In this document: in pieces, positions 37,187 to 47,973 of the stretch
Layout: every line of letters begins with the position of its first letter
How positions within the stretch are numbered: position 1 is the first letter of the stretch
Assembly: GCF_900176165.1 (NCBI RefSeq)
Contig: NZ_FWWU01000006.1
Location: 62,001-126,000, forward strand
Length of the DNA stretch: 64,000 nucleotides
DNA from: Deinococcus hopiensis KR-140
GTDB taxonomy: Bacteria > Deinococcota > Deinococci > Deinococcales > Deinococcaceae
Reading direction: 5' to 3'
The notes under the pieces: generated by a model
What the model was told of the DNA's origin: nothing
The model's input: only the letters and a program-made list of their open reading frames with translations
Databases searched by the model: none
Position numbers and translations under genes: made by a program

Positions 37187-37843
37187 ATGAACTTACTCTT
37201 CCGGACCATCAGCCTCTTTACCCTCCTGCTGTGCACCGCCTCCGCGCAAACGCCGCAAACCACCCTCACCCTCAACGGGCAGTCCGTCTCACTCAGCACC
37301 GTCACGGTCAGCGGCAAGGCCTACGTCTCCCTTGATCAGCTACGCGCGGCCCTCAATGCAGCCGGTGGGGCCAACGCGCTCGGCTCACAAGAAGGCTGCC
37401 GCGGCCAGTGGTTGTTCAACGGCATTTGGCGCATGAAGGTCACGGACGTGACGGCCCTGCGCGACGACAGCCGTGGGGGTCACCCGGGCTGGGGCGTCAC
37501 AGTAGAGTTCCGCAACGGTACCAAAGAGGCCCTCAGCCTGTACCACACGGGGCTCGAGAAAGGCACCAGCCTGGCGCTGACCACAGGCGATACTTGGGCA
37601 CGCGCAGACAGCAGTGCGTGGGCAGACATGCTGTTCAAGAAAGTGCCGCAAGGGGCAGGCAGCGTCTTTCAGTACCGCTTCTGGGCACCAGACTCCACCG
37701 ATAAGAAGGCGGCACCGCCCCAACCGGACAAACTCGTGATCACCGTTGATCCGGGACAGCTGAAGAATCACAACCTCGTGGGTAAAGTCAGTTACACCAC
37801 ACCCAACCCAAGTTTCCGTGTGAACCTGCGCTGCTCGAAATAA
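37187..37843 (+). CDS. Secreted stalk-domain protein, paralogue of the 29990-30727 product
   Basis: The 218-residue protein starts at ATG 37187 with GGGAG four bases upstream. Signal peptide: MNLLFRTISLFTLLLCTASA. Residues 25-65 resemble the stalk fold (LTLNGQSVSLSTVTVSGKAY, VSLDQLRAAL). The rest shares EGC-x5-LFNGIWRMKVTDV, HPGWGVTVEFRNGT and the end NPSFRVNLRCSK with its paralogue 7 kb away on the other strand. Both have two conserved Cys. It is exported; function unknown. A broken GNAT gene begins 5 bp later. Confidence 0.82.
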   Translation: MNLLFRTISLFTLLLCTASAQTPQTTLTLNGQSVSLSTVTVSGKAYVSLDQLRAALNAAGGANALGSQEGCRGQWLFNGIWRMKVTDVTALRDDSRGGHPGWGVTVEFRNGTKEALSLYHTGLEKGTSLALTTGDTWARADSSAWADMLFKKVPQGAGSVFQYRFWAPDSTDKKAAPPQPDKLVITVDPGQLKNHNLVGKVSYTTPNPSFRVNLRCSK

Positions 37844-37847
37844 CCGA

Positions 37848-38889
37848 ATGGCCGATCAACACTGTCCATCCCAACGCGAAGTCATGATGTCCGCAGAGCT
37901 ACACATTCCAGGGTTCAGCATTCGCCGCATCACCCCAGACGAATGGGACACGGCGGCCCAGGTCTGGAATCAGGCGGTTTCTCACGGTCCGGTCACCGGT
38001 GAAGACCTACGCAAAAGGGACGCTGAGCAGCACAGCTGGGGCTATACCGCCTTCACGCTCGCCGTTGTGGACCGTGAGCAGATCGCCGGTCTGGCCAGTG
38101 TGTACCAAAATCCTGGAATGTGCCGTTCATCCTGACCGACAGGGAACAGGAGCAGGCCAGGTTCTGTGGGACACACTGCGCAGTGAACTCAACCGGCTGG
38201 GCGCGCAGCGCATTCGCACCCTTACGCGGGAAGACCATGCGACCGGACCAGGATTCCTGAGCCGCCGGGGCTTCACACCCGGTCAGCGGTACTTCCCGAG
38301 TGCCCTGGAACTGGCCACGTTTGATGCGTCCTCCTACGCTCCGCTGCAGGAGCGTCTGAGTGGGGCTGGTGTCCGAATTCCCAGCTTGGCAGAGCTGCGT
38401 CAGGAGGGTACGCCGGAGTTGCACGCGCGCACCTTCACACCCTGATGAGCGGTGTCCGTAATGGTGTTCCTCGTCCAGAACCGGCCACGCCACTGGGCCG
38501 TGAAGTTTTCGAGGAAGCGGTTGTGGGAGATCACGGCCTTATCCCCGAAGCGTACCTGGTGGCGGAGGACGCCGGAGGCGCCTGGGTGGGTCAAACCACG
38601 CTTTTCCGCCACGGGACCAGCCCTGACTTTTTACAGGTTTAACGGGTGTGACTCGCGCTTTTCTGGGACGGGGTACCGCGCCCCTGCTGAAGCTGCGGGC
38701 CATTCGCGCGGCGCAGGAACTGTCGCCCGGCACATCTGGACAGATAATGAGAGTAACAATGTGCCCATGCTCGCCATTAATGACCGGTTAGGTTTCGTTC
38801 GTGAACCGGCCAGCGTTCCTGATACCCTGCAACCCGCAGACCCAGGGGCAAGCGCTGATTCAGCCAGTGAAGAAGGACTTTTCCGGTAA
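37848..38889 (+). pseudogene. Double-GNAT acetyltransferase broken by frameshifts
   Basis: The first GNAT unit runs IRRITPDEWDTAAQVWNQAV to TLAVVDREQIAGLASVYQNP. The frame then changes near 38110 and continues VHPDRQGTGAGQVLWDTLRS (acetyl-CoA loop) and REDHATGPGFLSRRGFTPGQ. The second unit is split among three frames: EAYLVAEDAGGAWVGQTTLF, TGVTRAFLGRGTAPLLKLRA, then ARHIWTDNESNNVPMLAIND. Together they would make a protein of about 330 residues like other two-GNAT enzymes. At least three frameshifts make it non-functional. Confidence 0.75.
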
Positions 38890-38908
38890 GTGGATCTAAT
38901 CCACTTGC
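38886..38908. promoter_or_regulatory. Short hairpin AAGTGGAT-CTA-ATCCACTT
   Basis: This perfect 8-bp inverted repeat (longer with flanking GG/CC) covers the end of the GNAT remnant and lies about 90 bp before the SUKH gene. There is no T-run; it could be a weak terminator or an operator. Confidence 0.35.
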
Positions 38909-38995
38909 CAACACATCATCCAACTGCCAGCTCGCCTGCTACCGCACGTGAACGCCTGCTGGGAGGTTGTGTCAACCACGGTAAAGGAATTGAAA

Positions 38996-39577
38996 ATGAC
39001 CGAGTTAACGCCAGCTGTCCTAAATACCCTTCGCGGCTTTTTGCACGCGGTGCCCGGAGAGTCGGCAGAGGAGGCCGTGGCACGCTATGACCTCTTCTTT
39101 CGTGCAGCTTATGATTCCGGCATCAATATTCCTGAATCGTTTCACACCACCACTGGGCGAGCGCAGGGTCTGGAAGATGCGGAGGGTCGCCTGGGCATGA
39201 CCTGTCCGGCACCATTGCGGCGCTTTCTGGAAACGTGCGGCGTGCGGCACAGCGATGTCGGTCCAACGATATGCCCGCCACAACGGTGGCAAGGATTTTT
39301 CGCGGCCGTAGAAGAAATATGGGGCGGCCGTGAGGACCTGCTTCAGGAACTGGGTGCGCAAGAAGTTCAACGTCTCAACCGAGAATTTGTGTTGTTTGGA
39401 ATGCGTTTCATCGATGACAACGTGCATGTATATTACGCATTTGATCGTTTGGGCTTGTGTTACCGAATATTATTCGACCAGGACTCCATTGGAGAGGAAA
39501 ATATCTTGGAGCTGCTAGGGAATGAAGCCTTCCCTTTTGATTATATTATATCGCGTGAAATAGATGATTCCTTGTGA
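38996..39577 (+). CDS. SMI1/KNR4 (SUKH) family protein, probable immunity protein
   Basis: From ATG 38996 (AAGGA eight bases upstream) the protein has 193 residues. The core EDAEGRLGMTCPAPLRRFLE followed by aromatic/acidic strands (VLFGMRFIDDNVHVYYAFDR) and an acidic C-terminus fits the SUKH fold. Family knowledge: bacterial SUKH proteins commonly neutralise toxins of contact-dependent or polymorphic toxin systems, though others have housekeeping roles. No toxin gene is visible nearby; convergent to it lies a small IS-split gene. Codon use is more AT-rich than the surrounding genes, typical of imported immunity genes. Confidence 0.7.
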   Translation: MTELTPAVLNTLRGFLHAVPGESAEEAVARYDLFFRAAYDSGINIPESFHTTTGRAQGLEDAEGRLGMTCPAPLRRFLETCGVRHSDVGPTICPPQRWQGFFAAVEEIWGGREDLLQELGAQEVQRLNREFVLFGMRFIDDNVHVYYAFDRLGLCYRILFDQDSIGEENILELLGNEAFPFDYIISREIDDSL

Positions 39578-39616
39578 CTACTCACCGCGGGGATCCTCCT
39601 TGTGATGAGTAGTCAC
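39574..39616. terminator. Bidirectional hairpin between convergent genes
   Basis: GTGACTACTCA and TGAGTAGTCAC form a perfect 11-bp stem with a 21-nt loop. It covers the stop of the SUKH gene and the last codons of the convergent split gene. There is no U-run, so termination strength is uncertain. Confidence 0.5.
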
Positions 39617-39878
39617 CATTTGAACAGGAGCACACACGCCTCGATACCTGGGATCGCCCTCAACCAGGGGTAGGATTTCCGTGTTCCAGAAAATTGCGAA
39701 GGACTCCGTGATCTGAGCTTCTTTTTGGAGATGAGCATTAATTGAGAACAGTATTCTGTTAAATTCTTCTATTGGAAGCTCATCCAGATACAGCTCGTAG
39801 AGCCACTCGCTGAATACTTCTGTGCGATCAATGTGGGGCAGAGTGGAGTGAACCCAATGGAGCGGACCGCAGGGCAAG

Positions 39879-41026
<1,148 letters not shown>

Positions 41027-41228
41027 CTTGGCTCCTTCGGTGCTGTCAGCCTACGGGCTGACGGGGACGAAGTGCTTGGCCTCTTGGTCCGGTCCTAAGG
41101 GGTCAGTCCAGAGCATCAAGTCCGGCCTTAATGCCTTCCAACATGTCTTGAAAGAATGCCCATGGGATCAAACCTGGTTCATGATCAGTAATGTGGACAA
41201 AAGCTTTCATATGGTTAACCCGTAGTCA

Positions 41229-42681
41229 TTCATCATACGCGTGAGAATTGAGGAAAAAGGGTCGTAAAAACTCAGCGCGAGAACGAGAATTGAGGAAGAA
41301 GGACGTCGTTCCGAAAGATGCTGACCAACCCGTTATAGGCACAGAGGCCTTGCTTCTGAAGCGTCGAGAGATAACTCCGAATGCGGCAGAAGTTCTTCCC
41401 TCCCGCGGCAGAACGAAAGCCACCAGAGATCTTGCGCTTCACGCACACCATTCGAAGGTCTCGCTCGGCTTGATTGTTGTCAAACGGGACACCGTCCTCG
41501 AAGAGGAAGCGCAACACCTTGTCTCGGTGTTTCTGACAGCGAAGCGCGAGGTTGCGCCCTGGGGACTGCTTCACCCGTCCCCGCTGCTTCGGAACCGGCT
41601 CCGCGGCGGGGTTGGTTTCCAACCCCGCTTCCACGAGGGCATCAAAGCGAACCAGGAACGCGGCGTGTTCCGCCTGAGTGAGGGTGCCGGCCTTGTGCTG
41701 ATGGTAGATCCCTTGGAGTGCGGTCCGCAGTTCCCCCGCCCAACCTTGTTGCAGCTGTTCGTAGAGGAAACGCAACTCCCGGAGCAGATGCGCGTTACAC
41801 AGTGCATGCTGGGCACAAAGTTGGAAGTACGAGAGCCAGGCATCATGCATCAACACGCCGCGGTACCGGGGTAGGACCCCCAACGCTTGGATGGCGGTCG
41901 ACCCGCGGTGCGGCTCGTGCCCGTAGAGGGTGAGTTGCTTGCTGCTGATGACGTGCACCCAGGCGAGCTTGCCCTTCACCTTGCTGCCCGTCTCGTCCAC
42001 ATGCAGGACAGGTTCTTCAAGCAAAGCTTCTTTCAGGCTGACCTCAAACCCAGCCAGTCGCTCTGTGGCGAGGTTGAGGTGCAGCGCGAGTGTTCCTTCA
42101 CTGGGGCGCTGACCGTACAGCGTTTCGAGCACGTCGCTCACTCGCTTGAAAGGGAGGAACTGAGCCACATTGAGGTATACCGCCACAGCCTGGAACCGAG
42201 GGCCGTACTGCACTTGACCGCGCACGTCCTGTGGGAACGTGGCCTGTTGTCGTTGGTGACAGCGGGGGCACACTTTTACTTCGGCCTGGTACTCGGTCAC
42301 GTGCAACTGGACTTCCGGCAGGTCCTGGACCTGCCGAGCCAGGAGGTCGTGCACTTCGACTTCATTCCAATGCTGTCCGCACGTACAGCTTCCTGTCACG
42401 GGGAGCACGACGACCTCATTGGGAGAAGGGTTCATCTTCAAGGTGGTGCCTGGGTGTCCGACCTGACCACCAGAAGAGCGAACGCCTTTCTGGCGTTCGC
42501 TCTTGGGTTTCTTCCGCCAGACCTGGTCCTGGCTGGGGGGTTGATGGGACGTCTCGCTGGTCTGCGCGACCTGAGCTTCCAATTCGCGGATGCGCGCTTG
42601 GAGCCGTTCGCAATTCGGGCAGGTCACGTCGGAGATGGCTTCACGTTACCGCATTCCACACGGATCCGCAGGGGCTGGTGA
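41229..42681 (-). mobile_element. IS66-family insertion sequence (single tnpC)
   Basis: The transposase gene is bounded by GTAGTCA on the left (41222-41228) and GTAGTCA on the right (42682-42688). This 7-bp match is close to the 8-bp duplications made by IS66 elements. Terminal sequences TTCATCATACG and the complement TCACCAGCCCC are only weakly inverted, so exact ends are approximate. It sits in the region upstream of the IS3-split gene. Confidence 0.65.
41272..42627 (-). CDS. tnpC: IS66-family transposase
   Basis: The 451-residue protein starts with a zinc-binding/coiled head ([20 protein letters not shown]). It then has a second zinc motif ([17 protein letters not shown]) and the DDE_Tnp_IS66 core: [47 protein letters not shown] and [34 protein letters not shown]. 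It looks full length and intact. No tnpA/tnpB accessory genes are present, as in shorter IS66 members. A truncated relative lies at 61405-61718. Confidence 0.95.
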   Translation of the reverse strand: MTCPNCERLQARIRELEAQVAQTSETSHQPPSQDQVWRKKPKSERQKGVRSSGGQVGHPGTTLKMNPSPNEVVVLPVTGSCTCGQHWNEVEVHDLLARQVQDLPEVQLHVTEYQAEVKVCPRCHQRQQATFPQDVRGQVQYGPRFQAVAVYLNVAQFLPFKRVSDVLETLYGQRPSEGTLALHLNLATERLAGFEVSLKEALLEEPVLHVDETGSKVKGKLAWVHVISSKQLTLYGHEPHRGSTAIQALGVLPRYRGVLMHDAWLSYFQLCAQHALCNAHLLRELRFLYEQLQQGWAGELRTALQGIYHQHKAGTLTQAEHAAFLVRFDALVEAGLETNPAAEPVPKQRGRVKQSPGRNLALRCQKHRDKVLRFLFEDGVPFDNNQAERDLRMVCVKRKISGGFRSAAGGKNFCRIRSYLSTLQKQGLCAYNGLVSIFRNDVLLPQFSFSR

Positions 42682-42730
42682 GTAGTCACGATTCCTTAAA
42701 GAAATTGTTTGAGTTCTGCGTCGCTTGAAT

Positions 42731-42946
42731 TCAACCTCCTGTCGCGTTTTTTGCCCGTGTGCTGCTCCTGTGCCCGCCCCAACAGGCCGGAACGGGGGTG
42801 TGCGGATGACTCGGGAGCGTGGAGGGGAGGGCACCGTCATCACCAAACCGCCGAGTCGTCTTGAACGTCGCCAAGGCCTCCGCTTCTTCCGGTCGTTCCT
42901 CCCCGTAAGGACCCGTGAGCCCAAACGCCTTGAACAGACCGTCCAT
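42731..42946 (-). CDS. Small hypothetical protein (71 aa)
   Basis: ATG 42946 has a strong AAGGAG five bases upstream. The product begins MDGLFKAFGLTGPYGEERPE and continues EAEALATFKTTRRFGDDGAL; the C-terminal half is Pro/His/Ser-rich. The stop TGA overlaps GGAGG, which precedes a TTG-started 12-codon reading frame. It lies upstream of, and on the same strand as, the IS-split gene, with only the IS66 element between. No family recognised. Confidence 0.45.
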   Translation of the reverse strand: MDGLFKAFGLTGPYGEERPEEAEALATFKTTRRFGDDGALPSTLPSHPHTPVPACWGGHRSSTRAKNATGG

Positions 42947-43194
42947 AGGCACTCCTTCACGCGCCCAAACAGCGCCATCCGGCTCCGGCACAGCACTCCC
43001 CCGGTACAAGGGGCGTTCCACGCTCCTCCCAGACGCCATACGCCGGGGATCTTGCAGCGTGTTGGGGGTACAACGAATTTCGGGACATGCAGGTGGACAG
43101 ACCAAACTTGACGCTCCACAACCTGGAATCTGTCAGAACATCTGCCGCCCGCAGGGCAGAGGGCAAAGAGGCAGAATGCTTTCTGGTACAGCGC

Positions 43195-43647
43195 TTAGCG
43201 GGCAATCAGCACATCGGTCGTGGCGGCGTGACTCACGGCGTCGCCAGTGCTCCCCGCCATAGCGGCGCTGAATGCCGTCGTATGGCGTCGTCCCATGACG
43301 ATCAGGTCCGCGCCCACATCGCGAGCAACGCCCAGGATCGCGTCCGCAGGTTTGATGCCTTGCAGCAGGTGTTCATGAACGAGGAGTCCCCGCTCTCGAG
43401 CGACTGCTGCGACCTGCTGTAGGTGATTGCCGCGCAGTTGGTGTTCGTCCTGTGCCTGCTGCTCTTCGAACTTCCCAGCACCAGGCATGCCAGCAGCGAT
43501 GTTCACGAAAACGTTTGCTCCTATGGGAATAACAGCAACGATGTCGAGCGTAGCGCCAAAGTGCACCGCGAGCGCAATGGCCCGCTCAACAGCCTTCTCG
43601 GAATGAGGAGCACCACCCGTAGCAACGAGAATCCGTTGGTATTGCAC
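43195..43647 (-). CDS. Universal stress protein (UspA family)
   Basis: The start chosen is GTG 43647 with GGAG six to seven bases upstream; the longer open frame adds no family sequence. The 150-residue protein has the Usp fold: YQRILVATGGAPHSEKAVER at the N-terminus, IALAVHFGATLDIVAVIP, and the ATP-binding signature GADLIVMGRRHTTAFSAAMA with GSTGDAVSHAATTDVLIAR. The first strand has TGG where DGS is usual. It probably binds ATP and acts in stress resistance in the cytoplasm. Confidence 0.9.
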   Translation of the reverse strand: MQYQRILVATGGAPHSEKAVERAIALAVHFGATLDIVAVIPIGANVFVNIAAGMPGAGKFEEQQAQDEHQLRGNHLQQVAAVARERGLLVHEHLLQGIKPADAILGVARDVGADLIVMGRRHTTAFSAAMAGSTGDAVSHAATTDVLIAR

Positions 43648-44210
43648 GCCCGTTCTCCTTTCATGCTGCAAATGAGGAAATCTCGGCCGCTCTTCTCGAG
43701 GAAACGTTTCGGGCCATGATGGCCACCCTTTCCTTAATCTCCCCCCAAACAGGCAGAACAAAAGTTCTGCTGGCACCCTGTTCGCGTCCAACCAACTGCA
43801 AAACGGGTCTCAAAGGAAATCCAGAACGCCGCTGCCTGTATCTGCCGCAGGGAAGTGGCATGGGAACGGGAGAGGGCCCTTGCCTCCCTGCACCAAGGAC
43901 AGCAAGCGGACCGGCAGGGAAGGAAGAGTCATGCCTGTCTTATCACCGCCCTTCGCACCAGGCCCACTCGGCCCTGAGGTCCTTTCCCAGGAAGGAACGG
44001 TCCGAAGCCGCTGGCTGCTCCCTGCCCGACACTCCAGGTGGGCCACCGCGCCAACCGCTCAAGTCCCCAGGCAGAGGCGCCTCGCGAGGAGGACCAAGCA
44101 CTTCTCCACCCCGGGCCAAACGATTTCCTGCGCCCGTAGACCGGGGATGGCTCCCGGGGTCAGGATGGCTGTGCCGCGCGCAAGTGGGCGGGATCAGCGT
44201 GTTGTGCGGG
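43648..44210. other. Gene-poor interval
   Basis: Open frames on both strands here are low-complexity and show no family motif. The interval must include the usp promoter, which I could not place. Confidence 0.4.
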
Positions 44211-44214
44211 AGCG

Positions 44215-44510
44215 TTCCAGTCCAGGGCGACAGGGCGCGAACGCCGTAGAGGTAGGTCCTGACGCTGCCCAGCGCCTGCTGTCCAGGTGGTGCACTTTGG
44301 CGAGCGCGGGCCTCGGTGTGCTCGACGTACGCTTTGAGGTCTTCGGCGGTGGGCTTCTGGAGGCTGTAGCGGGGATACTCGGGAGGAGCGGTGAAGTCGA
44401 GGAAGTCCCGTACGGCGACGCTGGAGTCGCGCAGGGCTTCGCGCCGGCGGTTGTCGGGGTTGGCCCAGGTGGAGGCGAGGACGGGGGCATGCGGTGGGAG
44501 AACGCAGGGA
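44215..44510 (-). pseudogene. Tyrosine recombinase (integrase) N-terminal fragment
   Basis: A minus-strand frame reads STWANPDNRRREALRDSSVA, VRDFLDFTAPPEYPRYSLQK, PTAEDLKAYVEHTEARARQS and QQALGSVRTYLYGVRALSPW. This is a core-binding (SAM-like) domain pattern of phage/XerC-type integrases. No catalytic R...HxxR...Y domain follows, and the N-terminus is out of frame. It is a truncated relic. Confidence 0.5.
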
Positions 44511-44639
44511 GAAGGAAATACTCCACGGTACTCGCGCTTCCTTTTCAGGGAGTTTGTTGAAATTCCTCAAGGTGACCGTTCTCCTAAAGGCTGCGTAAGA
44601 GGCCGAGTCGCCTGGCGCTCACCGGTGAGGGGTCATCGT

Positions 44640-44775
44640 GCTGGCCGGGAAGCGGGCCGAGCCAGAATGGCGCTCCGTTGCCCCTTTATGGAAGCGGGAC
44701 ATCGTGACGTTGGTTTGTCCATACCCCAGTCCACTAAGTTTCAACACGCGGCCACAGCAGCGTGTCTTGGCACTC
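44640..44775 (+). repeat. Dispersed repeat C, copy 1
   Basis: GGGCCGAGCCAGAATGGCGC, then TGCCCCTTTATGGAAGCGGG, then ACGTTGGTTTGTCCATACCC and CAACACGCGGCCACAGCAGC recur in inverted orientation at 56812-56950. It lies just upstream of the sensor kinase gene. Confidence 0.75.
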
Positions 44776-45015
44776 GGGGTGACGGTGCCAGGGTCCTGTT
44801 TTCCGCAGGGTCCGTGCGTCTGGGGCGATGTGGATTACAGGGGGCAGTGGCCCTTCTCCACTCCCGCAGCCGTGGAATTGCGCTCAGGACCCCGAACGCC
44901 GCGTTCCTGTATGCGCAGTGTGACAGGGAAAGCCCTACCTTTGAAGGGTGAACTGGGCCGGAATCCGAACGCCTTCCCGAGCAGGAACCCTGCACCCGAA
45001 GGAAGGGAATTCCGG

Positions 45016-47973
45016 GTGCAGGTAAGTGACTTTGACCTCCCCTTTGCGGCGAAGCGTTCCGAACGCTCTGTGGGTCCCCGCAAGACGGTGGCGGTGCTGA
45101 CCGACCACATGTTTCACCATTACAGCACCACGCTGCTCGCGGGCGCGCAGTCGGTGCTGAACGCGCATGGGTACGGCGTCACAGTGTATGTCGGCGGGCA
45201 CCTCACGCCGGGCGCACACGGGTACGAGCAGAGCAGCGCGCTGTACAACTTGATTCGTCCGGAAGCGCACAGCGGCGCGCTCCTGTTCTCGCTGACGCTG
45301 AGTCTGAGCGAGAACACGCAGCAGTTGGAGGACTTCGCGCAGTTTCTCTCGCCGCTTCCGCTGGTAAGCGTGGGCCGCCGCGTGCGCGGGATTCCGGGCG
45401 TCGAGGTCGACAACCACACTGGGATGCGCGAGATGATGAAGCATCTCCTGGACACCTGCGGGTACACGCAGCTTGCCTTTGTTCGGGGCATTCTGGGAAA
45501 CTTCGATTCCGATGAGCGCGAGGGGACCTTTCGCAAAGCCCTGAAGACGCACGGCCTGAAGGTGGGCGAGCACCAGATTCTTTCGGGCAACTACTCGCGT
45601 GAAGCGGCCCACCGGGCCACCGAGGAGTTCCTGACCTCGGGATGCATGCCCGGCGTGCAGGTGTTGGTGTGCGCGAACGACGACATGGCTGAAGGGGTCA
45701 TGCGCGCCGTGCGTGAATCGGGACGCCGTATTCCCGAGGACATCGCCGTGGTGGGCTTCGACGATATCGGTACGGCACGCACGGCGCTGCCTCCCCTGAC
45801 CACGGTGCGGCAGCCGATCTTCAAGGAAGGCCAAGCCTCAGCGCAGATGCTGCTGTCGCTTCTGGGTGAGCGCAGCGACCCGCTCACCGGATTGTCTTCC
45901 GAGTTGGTGGTGCGTGAGTCATGTGGCGTACACCTCCGGAGCCCTCCTCCACAGGTTTTGCCAAATGTGGCCGTTCACCCACCGCGCCCCGTTCGCCTTC
46001 CCAGGGAACGGCAACTGCGACAGGCCTTCTCGGCGGCCATCATGACAGACCAGCCTCCGGACTTCCTGTCGCTGTGGCGCACAGCCATGGCCGAAGTTAC
46101 GCACAGCGACGCGGAAGTGAGCTTGTGGCGCGATTTTCTGCAGACCCTGTCCGCCCCTTTTCAGGCGCAAACGGCGGAGGAGGCGCGGAAGCTTGCGCAG
46201 CTGCAGTTGGACGCGACCTGGCTGCTGCTCGACGCCGCGCAGACCTTCCGCGCCACGCAACTCCACGAGGAGGGCGTGCGCAGCGCCCGGGTGGCAGCGA
46301 TGTTCGCAGCGCGCAGTCAGGACGCGCTGTCTCACGCGGTTCGCGATTACTTTGATCACCTCAGGCTCGCGCGCTACATCCTGGTGGTGTACCCGGAACC
46401 TACCGATCAACCCAGCCCGGTCGGGCAGGTGGTGCTGAGCGGACCGGGCCCGCTGCCGATCGACAGCGGGCCCTTTGAAACGCGGCAACTGCTTCCGGCC
46501 CCGATGCAGGGCGAACTCGACCGCCCGGTGCTGCTGGTCGCGCCCCTCAACACCGCGGAGGTGCATTTCGGGTACCTGCTCTACGAACGCCCCGATGAAA
46601 ACACCGACTGGAACGAGGAGACCGCCAAGGTCTACTTCGACGATGAGACGCAGTTGCGCACCGTCACGCACGCGCTGCTCTACCAGCGTGAGCGGCAGGT
46701 GCGTGAGCGCCACGCCGCTGAGCTCGAACGTCACGCAGCGGAACTTGAACGCCACACGCACGAACTCGAAGCGGAAGTGCAGCGCCGAACGGAGCACATC
46801 GCCCACCGCGAAGCGCGCTTCCGCGCCCTGGTGCAAAGTGCGTCGGACCTTATCACGGTTATGTCGGAGGATTTCTCCATTCAGTACATCAGCCCTGCCG
46901 CTCAGGCGGTCTTCGGGCACGCTCCAGAGGCCATGCAGGGCAGGAGCTTGCTGGAATTCGCGCCGTCCGATCAGTGGGGCGATAGCAAACGCCTGATAGC
47001 GCGGCTGCTGCGCGAAGGGCAGGGCAGCACCCTCCGGCGTGAATTCCGGTTCCTGCACGCCTCCGGAGAAGAGCGCTGGATGGAAGGGCGAATCACGAAC
47101 CTGCTCAGCGACCCGGACGTGGGGGGCCTGGTGCTCAACTCCCGCGATATCACGGACGCCGTGCGTACACGCCAGGAGCTGGAAGCCAGCCATCAGGAAG
47201 TCCTGGCGAGTCACCAGCAGGTCCTGGCCAGCGAACGCCTCGCGAGCCTTGGGCGGCTCACGGCGGGTCTGGCGCACGAGATCAACACGCCGCTGGCGGC
47301 CACCATGAATTACCTGCACTCCCTCCGCCTGCTGGTCATGGAGTACAAGACGTCGCTCAGGACCCCCGAAGTGACGGCGGACGATCACGAGGAGATCAGC
47401 GCGGAAATGCTCCAGGTGCTCGAAGACGCCGAGAAGACCACCGGGCGCATCGGGGAGTTCATTCGGCAGATGCGCACCCACACGCGCAACGTGGCGGGTG
47501 GCGTGAGCATCTTCGATCCATTCAAGCTGGCCTCGGAGACGCTCGCCATGGTGGCGCATCAAGCGCGCCTTGCGGATGTGGAACTGCACCTGGAGTTCTA
47601 CCCACTGGCCCTGAGCTTGCGCGGAGAACCGGGCCGGTTCACGCAAGTCCTGACGAACCTCGTCGTCAACGCCATTCACGCCTGCGAGGGCCTGCCCCGA
47701 GGACGGCGCGTGGACGTGCGCTTCAGGTGCTCAGGAGACCGCCTGAACATGCAGGTGGAGGACAACGGCACCGGGATGACCCCCGAAGTGCTGGAGCGGA
47801 TCTTCGATCCCCTCTTCACCACCAAGGATGCTGGGAAAGGCACCGGCCTGGGGTTGTCCATCATTCACGACATTGTGCACGGCCACTTTGGAGGAGAGAT
47901 CACCGTCGAGAGCACTGTGGGCGCCGGCACACTGGTGGACGTGCGCTTCAAGACCCCCGACGCAATCGCCTGA
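45016..47973 (+). CDS. Sensor histidine kinase with LacI-type ligand domain and PAS domain
   Basis: The chosen start is GTG 45016 (AGGGA seven bases upstream), giving 985 residues; the frame is open further upstream, but that part is repeat C. Residues 10-300 are a LacI/Peripla_BP_3 ligand domain without its DNA-binding head ([60 protein letters not shown]). A helical region and coiled coil follow. A PAS domain lies at about 600-715 ([20 protein letters not shown]). The kinase has H-box [17 protein letters not shown] (His near 754), N-box [15 protein letters not shown] and [10 protein letters not shown]. There is no signal peptide or membrane helix, so it senses a cytoplasmic ligand, perhaps a sugar. 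No response regulator gene is adjacent. Confidence 0.92.
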   Translation: MQVSDFDLPFAAKRSERSVGPRKTVAVLTDHMFHHYSTTLLAGAQSVLNAHGYGVTVYVGGHLTPGAHGYEQSSALYNLIRPEAHSGALLFSLTLSLSENTQQLEDFAQFLSPLPLVSVGRRVRGIPGVEVDNHTGMREMMKHLLDTCGYTQLAFVRGILGNFDSDEREGTFRKALKTHGLKVGEHQILSGNYSREAAHRATEEFLTSGCMPGVQVLVCANDDMAEGVMRAVRESGRRIPEDIAVVGFDDIGTARTALPPLTTVRQPIFKEGQASAQMLLSLLGERSDPLTGLSSELVVRESCGVHLRSPPPQVLPNVAVHPPRPVRLPRERQLRQAFSAAIMTDQPPDFLSLWRTAMAEVTHSDAEVSLWRDFLQTLSAPFQAQTAEEARKLAQLQLDATWLLLDAAQTFRATQLHEEGVRSARVAAMFAARSQDALSHAVRDYFDHLRLARYILVVYPEPTDQPSPVGQVVLSGPGPLPIDSGPFETRQLLPAPMQGELDRPVLLVAPLNTAEVHFGYLLYERPDENTDWNEETAKVYFDDETQLRTVTHALLYQRERQVRERHAAELERHAAELERHTHELEAEVQRRTEHIAHREARFRALVQSASDLITVMSEDFSIQYISPAAQAVFGHAPEAMQGRSLLEFAPSDQWGDSKRLIARLLREGQGSTLRREFRFLHASGEERWMEGRITNLLSDPDVGGLVLNSRDITDAVRTRQELEASHQEVLASHQQVLASERLASLGRLTAGLAHEINTPLAATMNYLHSLRLLVMEYKTSLRTPEVTADDHEEISAEMLQVLEDAEKTTGRIGEFIRQMRTHTRNVAGGVSIFDPFKLASETLAMVAHQARLADVELHLEFYPLALSLRGEPGRFTQVLTNLVVNAIHACEGLPRGRRVDVRFRCSGDRLNMQVEDNGTGMTPEVLERIFDPLFTTKDAGKGTGLGLSIIHDIVHGHFGGEITVESTVGAGTLVDVRFKTPDAIA

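Noticed and set aside
45919..47679. Minus-strand frame of 586 codons under the sensor kinase
   Set aside because: It is antisense to conserved PAS and kinase motifs, with His/Arg/Gln-rich shadow composition.
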